The notes under the pieces are model-generated. The model saw nothing but the letters and a program-made list of their open reading frames with translations. It was not told the DNA's origin and did not search any database. The position numbers and the translations under genes were made by a program. Shown one piece after another: positions 8,932 to 15,737 of a stretch of 15,737 nucleotides of DNA; position 1 is the stretch's first letter; every line of letters starts with the position of its first letter. This DNA comes from Chloroflexota bacterium (GTDB taxonomy: Bacteria; Chloroflexota; Anaerolineae; Promineifilales; Promineifilaceae), in contig QQUD01000900.1 in the NCBI GenBank assembly GCA_008501785.1, positions 1 to 15,737 on the forward strand, read 5' to 3'.

Positions 8932-8966
8932 AGACTTGACAGGTTTCAAAAAAATCTGTCAGGTCT
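8932..8966. repeat. Hairpin-forming intergenic repeat between the DUF3105 paralogs
   Basis: The arms at 8932-8946 (AGACTTGACAGGTTT) and 8952-8966 (AAATCTGTCAGGTCT) pair over 15 bp, with two G-U pairs on the plus-strand transcript and a 5-base A-rich loop. No U-tract follows, so it is not a textbook terminator. A palindrome built around ACCTGACAGGT-like sequence is typical of short interspersed repeats (REP or MITE-like). I have the impression of similar elements in Chloroflexota genomes but cannot verify it here. Confidence 0.7.
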
Positions 8967-9018
8967 TGAGAGCGTGAACACTTATCCATAATGATTTGAA
9001 TATGAATGGAGCAGTTTG

Positions 9019-9624
9019 TTGAGTAAACAGAAAAGTCAAAAGAAAGTAAGTAAACGCGAGCAAAGACGTCTCGCTGTGCAGCGTGATAAACGTATGCGCT
9101 TGATTCGTATTTGGGGGCCTATTGGCGTGGCCGTGATTGGTCTCATCATTTTTGCAGTGCTTCGGGTCGGAAATGCAGATGAAATTGAAGGGGTCACTAT
9201 TGTCAGCTCTGCACCATCAAACCAACATGATTCAGACCTGCACATTGAATTTGGTGGACTGCCACCAATGGGGGGACCGCATAACCCAACCTGGCAAAAT
9301 TGTGGCATTTACGATACGCCTGTGCTGCCTGAGCATGTGATTCATTCGATGGAGCATGGCGCAGTTTGGATTGCCTATCACCCCGAACTATCAGATGCGG
9401 ACTTGTTGACTTTGCAAGACGTGGTCCGAGGAGATAACTATTTGCTGTTGGCACCTTACCCTGAAATGGTGGCTGACATTGTTTTAACAGTTTGGGATCG
9501 GCAATTAACGGTTGAATCGGTAGATGATGAACGAATTGAGCAGTTTATTGCAGCATATCGACGGACACGGGGACCAGAAAGCGCAGCGCGGTGTGGCGGT
9601 GGTATCGGACAGCCAATTGGTTAA
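9019..9624 (+). CDS. DUF3105 family membrane-anchored protein (paralog 2)
   Basis: This second copy, 201 residues, has the same plan: a Lys/Arg-rich N-terminus, one transmembrane helix (IWGPIGVAVIGLIIFAVL, about 31-48) and a DUF3105 domain. It shares PPMGGPHNPTWQNCGIY and HVIHSMEHGAVWIAY with paralog 1, and ends with a similar CGGGIGQPIG. The two copies therefore keep the same His, Cys and Glu positions although the rest has diverged, which points to an old tandem duplication. No ATG is available: an in-frame TGA lies at 8992. Two TTG codons (9016, 9019) are possible starts; GGAG at 9008-9011 is 7 bases from the second, which I prefer. The stop is 11 bases from the end of the convergent response-regulator gene. 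Confidence 0.87.
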   Translation: MSKQKSQKKVSKREQRRLAVQRDKRMRLIRIWGPIGVAVIGLIIFAVLRVGNADEIEGVTIVSSAPSNQHDSDLHIEFGGLPPMGGPHNPTWQNCGIYDTPVLPEHVIHSMEHGAVWIAYHPELSDADLLTLQDVVRGDNYLLLAPYPEMVADIVLTVWDRQLTVESVDDERIEQFIAAYRRTRGPESAARCGGGIGQPIG

Positions 9625-9634
9625 GATCATGCAA

Positions 9635-10024
9635 TTAAGCAGGTAATGAGTGGCTTAACCCGAGAATCTTTGAAACAGATTTGCGCAGCTCTGCCGGTAC
9701 AAATGGCTTACAAATATATTCATCGACTTCTTGTAAACGGCCGATAATACGGTGGGTTGGTTCAGTACGAGCGGTCAATACAACGACATCAGGACTTGGA
9801 CAATTCATTTGCCGGACTCGTTTAAGAACATCCCACCCATGAATGCCTGGCAACGCAATATCGAGTACGAGCAGCTCTGGTTGCAAGTTCTCAACCAATT
9901 CAAGGGCTTCCTCACCGGTTGCGGCGTGAAACAACTCAACGGGCAGGGGCGCTAGAGTTCTTTCGATGAGATCAAATATACCTGGATCATCTTCAATACT
10001 TATGATGCGAGGTGCAGACTGCAT
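9635..10024 (-). CDS. Single-domain response regulator (REC only)
   Basis: This 129-residue CheY-like receiver has no output domain. The acidic pocket is EDD (11-13), the phospho-acceptor is Asp55 in LLVLDIALPG, and the switch residues are Thr84 in VVLTART and Lys106 in YICKPF. It should be phosphorylated by a histidine kinase elsewhere and act by protein-protein contact; no kinase is in the window. AGAGG lies 5 bases before the ATG at 10024. Its gene is convergent with the DUF3105 pair, and the purH terminator lies upstream, so it should have its own promoter in 10025-10180. I do not see a clear one. A near-match to the iterated palindrome (AACGGCCGA) lies at 9736-9744. Confidence 0.9.
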   Translation of the reverse strand: MQSAPRIISIEDDPGIFDLIERTLAPLPVELFHAATGEEALELVENLQPELLVLDIALPGIHGWDVLKRVRQMNCPSPDVVVLTARTEPTHRIIGRLQEVDEYICKPFVPAELRKSVSKILGLSHSLPA

Positions 10025-10183
10025 GTTAACCTCTTTATCTGAGATACAACGCTTGGATTCATAACACTACAAATTTTACCATGCTCCCCTAGATTGTACA
10101 GAGGATATGCTATCAACATCATCTCAAGCTCCCTAAATGTTTATTATAAGCATGTTAACGTATTGTAAAGAGTTGTCAAGGAT

Positions 10184-10222
10184 AAAAAAGACCCAAACCA
10201 GGGATATTACCCCGGTCTGGGT
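10184..10222 (-). terminator. Intrinsic terminator of purH
   Basis: On the minus strand, 6 bases after the purH stop codon, a 13-bp stem (arms 10210-10222 and 10191-10203, two G-U pairs, 6-base loop) is followed by CTTTTTT. The A-run at 10184-10189 is the U-tract. The G-U pairs form only in the minus-strand transcript, which fixes the direction. Confidence 0.9.
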
Positions 10223-10228
10223 TAAAGA

Positions 10229-11986
10229 TTAATGTAGGAATAATCTGACGCTGCTAAAGATGAGAGTCATGTTGTAGGAGTTGGCGGCAGCAATCACATC
10301 TTCATCTCGAATAGAGCCACCTGGCTCGATGATGTATTTGGCACCACTCCGTTTGGCACGGTCAATATTGTCACGGAAAGGAAAGAAGGCGTCGGAGCTA
10401 ACGGCGACATTATCCAGCTTGTTGAGCCACTCTTTTCGTTCCTGGTCGGTGAGTAAAGTTGGCACGTCGGTGAACATCGCTTCCCAAGACGGCCGTTCCA
10501 ACGCATCAATCTCATCCAAGACAAACAGATCAATCGCATTATTCATCTGTGCGCGACCAACCCCTGGTTTGAATTTGAAATCGAGGACACGAGGATGCTG
10601 CCGCAGCCACCAATTGTCAGCCTTATCACCGGCCAACCGGGTGCAGTGAATGCGTGATTGCTGTCCCGCACCCATGCCGATTACCTGACCCTCGACTGCA
10701 TAACAAACTGTATTCGATTGTGCATATTTGAGGGCAATCGTTGCCACAATGAGATCGCGCTTGGCACTGTCGGGTAGTGATTTGCTATTCGACACGATGT
10801 TTTCTAGAATGGTTTCGTTGATTTGATAATCATTTCGTCGCTGACTAAAGTTGATGCCAAATACTTGCCGTGTTTCCATCCGTGGTGGTTCAAAGTCGGG
10901 GTCAATTTGAATGACCGGATAATTCCCGTTCTTTTTCTTGCGCAGAATGTCAAGTGCTTTTGGCTCGTAGCCAGGAGCAATCACACCATCTGATACTTCG
11001 CGGGAAATCAGTTTGGCGGTTGTTACATCAACCACATCACTGAGTGCGACCCAATCCCCAAACGAAGACATGCGATCTGCACCACGCGCCCGTGCATAAG
11101 CGATTGCAAGCGGTGACAGTTCGAGATCATCTACAAAATAAGCTTTTGCTTGATCGGGGGTGAGGGGGGTGGAAACGGCCGTTCCCGCCGGACTGACATG
11201 TTTAAAAGAAGCGGCGGCCGGTAAACCGAGTGCTGCCTTCAATTCTTTCACCAAAGGCCAGCCATGCAGTGCATCTAGCAAATTGATGCTGCCAGGAGAG
11301 CCATTCAGCACTTTGATAGGTAGTTCTCCTTGCATGGTGAAAACTTGAGCTGGTTTTTGATGCGGATTGATGCCATAGCGTAGGGTAAGCTGGCTGTTGG
11401 TTTGTGGAAATTGTTGACGCAGGTAGTTTGTGATGGCTGCATCATATTCGGCGGTATGGTGGAATGCTTTTAGCGCTAATGATTGCCGTGTTGTTTCATC
11501 AAGCCCTGATTCAGATTGAAGCTGAGTCAACACTGTTTCATAATCTTTCGGATCACAAACGATAGTAACCCGTGCAAAGTTCTTGGCGGCGGCTCGCAGT
11601 AGCGTAACCCCACCAATGTCAATCTGCTCAATTGCTTCGGGTAGGGTCACGTCTGGTTTGGCTACGGTTTCACTGAATGGGTACAGGTTACACACAACCA
11701 GATCGATCATATCGATTTGTTGTGCAGCCAGGTCTGCTTGATCTGAAGGGATGTCCCGTGCCAAAATGCCACCATGCACAACTGGATGCAACGTTTTGAC
11801 ACGTCCACCCAACATTTCTGGTGCATGGGTTAGCTCAGATACATCTTTTACAGAAAGTCCGATTGCACGAAGCTGGCGGGCGGTGCCACCGCTGGCAATC
11901 AGGTCGAATCCAAGTTCGACAAGCTGCTGGCCCAGAGTTTCCAGGCCAGTTTTATCATATACGGAGAGAATGGCTTTTTTTGTCAT
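10229..11986 (-). CDS. purH: Bifunctional AICAR formyltransferase / IMP cyclohydrolase, animal-ATIC type
   Basis: This 585-residue enzyme catalyses the last two steps of purine synthesis: formylation of AICAR with 10-formyl-tetrahydrofolate, then ring closure to IMP. The N-terminal cyclohydrolase (MGS-like) domain has SVYDKTG (8-14), SGGTA (32-36), GGRVKTLHP (60-68) and [14 protein letters not shown] (123-136). The formyltransferase domain has the catalytic Lys262-His263 in FKHVSPAG. It also shows [51 protein letters not shown] and [11 protein letters not shown]. These follow human ATIC far more closely than E. coli PurH. I start at MTKKAILS (11986): the frame extends to 12139, but the added 51 residues are unlike any PurH. 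No clear ribosome site is visible. An AACGGCCGTT at 11174 is read as TAV only six residues after His263, and a terminator follows the stop. Confidence 0.95.
   Translation of the reverse strand: MTKKAILSVYDKTGLETLGQQLVELGFDLIASGGTARQLRAIGLSVKDVSELTHAPEMLGGRVKTLHPVVHGGILARDIPSDQADLAAQQIDMIDLVVCNLYPFSETVAKPDVTLPEAIEQIDIGGVTLLRAAAKNFARVTIVCDPKDYETVLTQLQSESGLDETTRQSLALKAFHHTAEYDAAITNYLRQQFPQTNSQLTLRYGINPHQKPAQVFTMQGELPIKVLNGSPGSINLLDALHGWPLVKELKAALGLPAAASFKHVSPAGTAVSTPLTPDQAKAYFVDDLELSPLAIAYARARGADRMSSFGDWVALSDVVDVTTAKLISREVSDGVIAPGYEPKALDILRKKKNGNYPVIQIDPDFEPPRMETRQVFGINFSQRRNDYQINETILENIVSNSKSLPDSAKRDLIVATIALKYAQSNTVCYAVEGQVIGMGAGQQSRIHCTRLAGDKADNWWLRQHPRVLDFKFKPGVGRAQMNNAIDLFVLDEIDALERPSWEAMFTDVPTLLTDQERKEWLNKLDNVAVSSDAFFPFRDNIDRAKRSGAKYIIEPGGSIRDEDVIAAANSYNMTLIFSSVRLFLH
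11174..11183. repeat. AACGGCCGTT palindrome in purH
   Basis: This exact copy is read as TAV within PAGTAVSTP, next to the catalytic Lys-His. On the coding strand it is followed by TCCACCCC. Confidence 0.9.
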
Positions 11987-12311
11987 GGCGTGAAAGTGTA
12001 CCGAAAGATGGAACGGCCGTCTACCAAAATAAAAAATTGTGGTGCATATGTATAAAAGGAAGCGTCCTGTAAGGACACTATTGCACAAAGAAACAGCAAT
12101 ATTTAATGGTAAGCGTTCCGTCTCACAGGTGGGACGCACTTACAAATGGCATTGTTGTGGTGCATTACTCTGGAAAAGTGCGTCGCACCTGAACGCCTAC
12201 ATTTAATGAAGATTGCATAAAAATTGTTCGCTGCTTCCTAATATTCGTTGTACTCTTTTCCAACCATGCATGAAATTTGTCAATCAAGTCGTTTTTATGG
12301 GGATAATAGTG
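11987..12311. other. Divergent spacer between purH and the lipoprotein operon
   Basis: These 325 bases should hold the promoters of purH (minus) and of the lipoprotein pair (plus), but I find no convincing -35/-10 set for either. The stretch contains an 11-bp direct repeat TTGTGGTGCAT (12037-12047 and 12155-12165), a 16-bp inverted repeat (12126-12141 and 12176-12191) and a core ACGGCCGT (12013-12020). It may be a structured leader or regulator-binding region. Confidence 0.5.
12126..12191. repeat. 16-bp inverted repeat with one mismatch in the purH upstream region
   Basis: CAGGTGGGACGCACTT (12126-12141) and AAGTGCGTCGCACCTG (12176-12191) are reverse complements except for one base, with a 34-base spacer. 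Further GCGT-containing partial repeats flank the left arm (12110-12120). It could be a pair of regulator sites or a hairpin in an untranslated leader. Confidence 0.6.
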
Positions 12312-13691
12312 ATGAAGCTTTCAAACTTTTTGATATTCGTGTTTGTATTGTTGGCAATTGGCTGCACATCGCAGGCCGCAGTTGAAGACGTTCAGCCAAC
12401 GGCTATTGCGGTTGGTGGCGATACGGCCGTTCCCCCCACACCTACCTTAATCTCCCCTACTTTAATGGTTGAGGTGACAAAAACGGCCGTTTCCCCCACA
12501 GCCATCCCCACCGAAACACTCCAACCGCCAACACCAACTTCAGCCCCACCCACGGCGGCACCAACTCTTGATGTGACCGCACGCACTGAAACGTTGAAAG
12601 AAATCATGACAGCGACATTGCAATCAGAAAACGACAGTGATGCTCCCTTTGCTGGGTATGAGGGATTGTATGCTGCGCCTTTGCCTTTTAGCCAGGGGCC
12701 GCCACTTTGGCTTGTGCATTCGATTGGCTTCCGATCATTTGATCCAATGCAAAATCATTTTGTGGCAGTTTTCGTCTATGAAAATGGGAGTTTCCGGGAA
12801 ATTGGAAGGGTTGATCTGGAATTTCCAGACATCCTATTTGATCATTCGGTAATGAGTGAGGAACGTAACGGCCGTTTATGGCTTGAAGTCGAAAGCGGCG
12901 TAGGCGCACATGGCGGTTGTTACAATCTGCTGCGTGTCGACCAGGGCATCTTAATTGCAGATGAAGCGCACTGCCATTCTTCACCAGGCGGCGTTGGCTA
13001 CCTGTCCGATCTCAACCAGGATGGCTCCCCGGATATTGTGCTTAACAATACCAACGATTACGTTTTTTGTTATGCTTGCTCAATTCGTTTGCCCGATTAC
13101 ACCGTGAAATCATGGAATGGAAATTTCTGGGAGCCGATTGAATTAGCCTTTCTTTCCAGCCCTGATCCAGAAATCATCCTTAGTAATGAAGCTGTAGCCA
13201 TGGCCAATGCCGGACTTTGGCAGGATGCTGAGCGCATCATGAACAATGTTACAAGTCAGGACCCAACAGTAATCTGGAATCGCATTTTGATTAATTTACA
13301 TGCCGAAAGCCATCGAGAATTTATCAACTACGACATCTATCCATTCCTACAAAACATCTTTTATGGCGATTACGATGCAGCATTAGCCCCGATGCGCCCT
13401 TTCACGGTTGAAGCTCTGTTTTCTGATCCACAGAGCAATCCAATGATGGTTGGATCCCCCACTGAAGGGATGCCAGACATTTTAGCCGATTGGATTATCG
13501 TATCGACTGAAAATGCGCTGTCTGTGCAGCCTGATTTGGCTGCCGCCCATTTTTTGCGTGGGTGGGGTACGTTTTTGATTGCACCAAGTGATCCTGGCGT
13601 CATTGAAGATATTGAACGTGCTGTATCAAACGCACCTGACGAGCCACTTTATAATGAAGCACTTTCCTATCTCAGGAGCATATCTCCTTGA
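12312..13691 (+). CDS. Lipoprotein of unknown function with Thr/Pro linker and FG-GAP-like motif
   Basis: This 459-residue exported protein belongs to no family I recognise with certainty. MKLSNFLIFVFVLLAIGC is a lipoprotein signal (Cys18). Residues 26-90 are a low-complexity Thr/Pro/Ala linker, as in cell-surface stalks. The folded part has a DLNQDGSPD motif (233-241), typical of calcium-binding FG-GAP/VCBS loops, and a Cys cluster (203, 221, 253, 256). The last 170 residues are helical, with TPR-like wording (ANAGLWQDAERIMNNV, PDLAAAHFLRGWG). I chose the ATG at 12312, which opens the signal peptide; the frame runs back to 12213 with no better start. A GGGGA 9 bases upstream is a modest ribosome site. 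Three copies of the iterated palindrome or its core fall here: two in the linker as TAV, one as NGR at 12867. Its stop overlaps the start of the next gene. Confidence 0.82.
   Translation: MKLSNFLIFVFVLLAIGCTSQAAVEDVQPTAIAVGGDTAVPPTPTLISPTLMVEVTKTAVSPTAIPTETLQPPTPTSAPPTAAPTLDVTARTETLKEIMTATLQSENDSDAPFAGYEGLYAAPLPFSQGPPLWLVHSIGFRSFDPMQNHFVAVFVYENGSFREIGRVDLEFPDILFDHSVMSEERNGRLWLEVESGVGAHGGCYNLLRVDQGILIADEAHCHSSPGGVGYLSDLNQDGSPDIVLNNTNDYVFCYACSIRLPDYTVKSWNGNFWEPIELAFLSSPDPEIILSNEAVAMANAGLWQDAERIMNNVTSQDPTVIWNRILINLHAESHREFINYDIYPFLQNIFYGDYDAALAPMRPFTVEALFSDPQSNPMMVGSPTEGMPDILADWIIVSTENALSVQPDLAAAHFLRGWGTFLIAPSDPGVIEDIERAVSNAPDEPLYNEALSYLRSISP
12482..12491. repeat. AACGGCCGTT palindrome in the unknown lipoprotein gene, linker
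   Basis: This exact copy is read as TAVSP with flank TCCCC. A core copy, TACGGCCGTT with flank CCCCCC, lies 60 bases upstream (12422-12431), also read as TAV. Confidence 0.9.
12867..12876. repeat. AACGGCCGTT palindrome in the unknown lipoprotein gene, folded part
   Basis: This exact copy is read in the alternative phase as Asn-Gly-Arg (ERNGRLW). Confidence 0.9.
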
Positions 13692-15700
13692 TACAGACGT
13701 TTGATTGGCCATTAAGACGTTTGCTTTGGATGTTGCTTTTGATTGGGATGGCTGGTTGTCAGCAAGCCGCAAAAAATTCGATTGAGGAAACGGCCGTTCC
13801 CGACACCCTGCCCACCATGGTCTCAACCGCTTCCGACAGAACCTCTTTGCCACCGCCACAGGTGGGTATAACGGCCGTTTCCCCTCAATCATCAACAATA
13901 AACGAAACACAACCTTCTCCAACATCCGTTCCCACCATTGATCCGCAAACATTTGGCCCAGGCTCACTCATCGCCGTTAGCATGGATGGTCGGGTTGGCG
14001 TCCGCCTCAACGAATTTCCAGAAACCATGCGCGATCGTGTTGCCGAAACCATTCTAGCCGAATCAGACGACTACTGGATTGCATTAGCCCAGCGCCAACT
14101 CGATTTAACTTACCACCGCCTCAACTTTCGCAACTTTATCACGGCTGGCAAAGGGCAGCTCCCCTTGCCGCCCACCCAACTTTGGCAAATCACATTAGAC
14201 ACAAATGGCCCATCCCGCCAAACAATCGAAGGCAACGACTTTCTTGTTCATGCTTATCAATTTGAAAGCACATTACTCACAGACACCGATTCCCCTGGCG
14301 AAGCCGAACCTACGTTAGCCGAAATCGGTGGCGTTTGGGATGAACCCTTTATTTTTCCACTTGATCCCGATCTGCTTTTGCAGCGTACCGGTAATGCCTG
14401 TGTTAACGAGTCTGGCTTCCCGCCTAACAGCTTCGATTCCGAAAATATATCTATCTTCTATGACTACGCTTGCACGCCACAAAGCACTGGGCCACTGGGT
14501 TGTCATCGCACTTTCGCGCCGGACTTGAGCTGTTTGGAGGCGATTGATGGGCGAAACGGCCGTTTCGAAACAACCATCCGCTACAAACGACTTCGCTGGG
14601 ATGCCGCACTCGCGGATCAAGTGCGTATCGGTCCTGTCACTCATCTCAACGCACCAGACATGCAAGTCGTCGCCGAAGATTTACACAACAATCGCATCAT
14701 CTACCGCTACTTCACGCCAGAATCGTGTGCGTTGCAAGAAAATGCCGTTGGTGCTGCTGGTTGGCGGCGCTTGCTGCAATTCGACGCTACTTTATATAAT
14801 GTTGGTGGCGAAGCGCTGGAAATTGGCCCCATCGTCACCGAAGATCCGCTCACTAACATGTTTCAATACAACGCCTGCCATGACCATTTCCACTTCAGCA
14901 ACTATGGAGCGTTTGAATTTGCCAGCGAAGGGCAAACCAGCGGGAGCAAACAAGCTTTCTGCGTCGAAAGTACGGATCGCTACAGTAATAATGAAACATC
15001 GCCGCTTACGCATCCCTATAGTTGTTCCTATCAAGGTATTCAGGCTGGTTGGGTAGATGAATATGATGCGGGGCTGGATGTGCAGTGGATTGATATTACT
15101 GATGTGGCGTTTGAGGGGGAAACGGCCGTTGCCGAACTCTCCTTCCTGGCCAACCTCGATCAATTCTTGTGCGAAGGCACGCTCACGCTTGATGGTGATG
15201 GCAACCAGCTTTTTGAACCCAGTGGCTTTCGCACTGAAACTGGCTTGCCCATCAACCGCCCACAATGTGACTTTAGTTCCAATTGGAATGCCAACAATGC
15301 AGGAAGCCTAACGCTTTCTATTCCAGCATCCGGCAGTTTTGTGACAGAACCGTGTAGTGACACGCATCCAGGGCCATTGCGAAATTGTGGATTTGTGGCG
15401 CATGATGAGTTGTTTAGTTGTGAAGTGGGGAGTGAGGTGGGGATAACGGCCGTTATCGATACCGAAACCATCCCACAACTCATTCGCGTTTGTGAAATAA
15501 GCGATAAACTGAAAACAGGCATTGCCTGCACATTTCAAGATGCCATCACAAACGTTGTCATCGCTGAAAAAACATCCCAAAACACAACCACATGCCCTGC
15601 CATCCGAGACGCCGAAACATTTAGCGGCGGATTCTCCTTGTACATTGCACCCGCATTTGTCAACGATGCCATCCAGAAAATCGAAATCAGGCAGGAATAA
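13688..15700 (+). CDS. Lysyl-oxidase-domain lipoprotein (bacterial LOX-like)
   Basis: This is a 670-residue exported protein. A hydrophobic signal ends in MAGC (Cys24), so it should be a lipoprotein, followed by a Ser/Thr/Pro linker (about 25-90). Residues 95-310 are an unassigned domain. Residues about 318-490 match the copper amine oxidase family of lysyl oxidases. CHDHFHF carries His398, His400 and His402, matching the copper ligands of human LOX (CHQHYH). Lys421 in SKQAFCVEST and Tyr459 in VDEYDAGLDVQWIDITDV match the Lys and Tyr that form the lysyl-tyrosylquinone cofactor, 38 residues apart (35 in human LOX). A Cys-rich C-terminal part follows. It should deaminate lysine side chains or other primary amines outside the cell. 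The TTG start overlaps the previous stop by 4 bases (TTGA), with AGGAG 9 bases before. Five exact AACGGCCGTT copies lie inside the gene. Confidence 0.88.
   Translation: MIQTFDWPLRRLLWMLLLIGMAGCQQAAKNSIEETAVPDTLPTMVSTASDRTSLPPPQVGITAVSPQSSTINETQPSPTSVPTIDPQTFGPGSLIAVSMDGRVGVRLNEFPETMRDRVAETILAESDDYWIALAQRQLDLTYHRLNFRNFITAGKGQLPLPPTQLWQITLDTNGPSRQTIEGNDFLVHAYQFESTLLTDTDSPGEAEPTLAEIGGVWDEPFIFPLDPDLLLQRTGNACVNESGFPPNSFDSENISIFYDYACTPQSTGPLGCHRTFAPDLSCLEAIDGRNGRFETTIRYKRLRWDAALADQVRIGPVTHLNAPDMQVVAEDLHNNRIIYRYFTPESCALQENAVGAAGWRRLLQFDATLYNVGGEALEIGPIVTEDPLTNMFQYNACHDHFHFSNYGAFEFASEGQTSGSKQAFCVESTDRYSNNETSPLTHPYSCSYQGIQAGWVDEYDAGLDVQWIDITDVAFEGETAVAELSFLANLDQFLCEGTLTLDGDGNQLFEPSGFRTETGLPINRPQCDFSSNWNANNAGSLTLSIPASGSFVTEPCSDTHPGPLRNCGFVAHDELFSCEVGSEVGITAVIDTETIPQLIRVCEISDKLKTGIACTFQDAITNVVIAEKTSQNTTTCPAIRDAETFSGGFSLYIAPAFVNDAIQKIEIRQE
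13789..13798. repeat. AACGGCCGTT palindrome in the LOX-like gene, first linker copy
   Basis: This exact copy is read as ETAVP, ten residues after the lipobox Cys. Confidence 0.9.
13870..13879. repeat. AACGGCCGTT palindrome in the LOX-like gene, second linker copy
   Basis: This exact copy is read as ITAVSP with flank TCCCC. It lies 81 bases after the first linker copy. Confidence 0.9.
14552..14567. repeat. Extended 16-bp palindrome CGAAACGGCCGTTTCG in the LOX-like gene
   Basis: The exact core AACGGCCGTT (14555-14564) is extended to a perfect 16-bp palindrome. It is read as Asn-Gly-Arg (GRNGRFET) in the domain before the LOX core. Confidence 0.9.
15121..15130. repeat. AACGGCCGTT palindrome in the LOX domain
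   Basis: This exact copy is preceded by GGGGGA, so the polar flank TTTCCCC lies on the opposite strand. It is read as GETAVAE, just after the conserved QWIDITDV stretch. Confidence 0.9.
15442..15457. repeat. Extended 16-bp palindrome GATAACGGCCGTTATC in the LOX-like gene
   Basis: The exact core (15445-15454) is extended to a perfect 16-bp palindrome. It is read as GITAVIDT in the Cys-rich C-terminal part and preceded by GGG, the polar flank in reverse. Confidence 0.9.
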
Positions 15701-15737
15701 CCAGCCAAACGAGGAGATATTCAAGCGAAAACAACAC

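Noticed and set aside
8932..8966. Hairpin as a rho-independent terminator of the first DUF3105 gene
   Set aside because: No U-tract follows either arm on either strand; it fits an interspersed repeat better.
11987..12139. N-terminal extension of the purH reading frame by 51 residues
   Set aside because: The added residues resemble no PurH, whereas [14 protein letters not shown] is the normal N-terminus. The upstream part lies in the repeat-rich spacer.
13688..15700. LOX-like gene as eukaryotic contamination
   Set aside because: A TTG start with a Shine-Dalgarno, overlap with the preceding gene, a lipobox and the same iterated palindrome as its neighbours all show it is native to this bacterial genome.
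15701..15737. Possible ribosome site GAGGAGAT at 15711-15718 for a following gene
   Set aside because: The window ends before any start codon at a suitable distance, so no gene can be supported.

Overview
The window (15.7 kb, roughly half G+C) looks like a chromosomal segment of a free-living bacterium, most plausibly a member of the Chloroflexota (Anaerolineae/Ardenticatenia-like). That assignment is an inference from the gene set: a single-NBD sugar ABC transporter beside a uroporphyrinogen-decarboxylase-like enzyme, tandem DUF3105 proteins, an animal-type PurH, and several lipoproteins with Thr/Pro- or Glu-rich linkers. There are no rRNA, tRNA, CRISPR, phage or insertion-sequence genes.

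Layout. (1) 1-7877, minus strand: a LacI-regulated carbohydrate operon, transcribed in the order lacI-type regulator, UroD-like enzyme, sugar-binding lipoprotein, ABC ATPase, ABC permease, FGGY pentulose kinase, then a transglutaminase-like lipoprotein cut by the window edge. A 223-bp gap between the binding protein and the ATPase holds two inverted repeats and what looks like the last 27 codons of a lost second permease. (2) 7878-8343: regulatory region with a good sigma-70-type promoter whose spacer is occupied by a 16-bp operator. An exact inverted copy of that operator lies just upstream of the lacI start. (3) 8344-9624, plus strand: two paralogous membrane-anchored DUF3105 proteins separated by a strong hairpin. 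(4) 9635-11986, minus strand: a single-domain response regulator, a clear intrinsic terminator, and purH of the animal ATIC type. (5) 11987-12311: divergent spacer with a 16-bp inverted repeat. (6) 12312-15700, plus strand: two translationally coupled lipoprotein genes. The first is of unknown function; the second carries a lysyl-oxidase domain with the copper histidines and both residues that form the LTQ cofactor.

How it works together. The first operon would take up a pentose or related sugar (lipoprotein, permease, ATPase) and phosphorylate it after isomerisation (FGGY kinase), with LacI releasing the promoter when inducer is bound. The role of the UroD-like enzyme is unknown. The lipoproteins in block 6 act outside the membrane.

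The most unusual property is not a gene. The palindrome AACGGCCGTT occurs 12 times exactly, plus four more 8-bp cores ACGGCCGT, where about 0.015 exact copies would be expected by chance. It sits in genes of unrelated function and in intergenic DNA. In genes it is mostly read as Thr-Ala-Val, and it often has a one-sided flank of the form TTTCCCC. It behaves like a genome-wide iterated palindrome, comparable in style to cyanobacterial HIP1 or DNA-uptake sequences.
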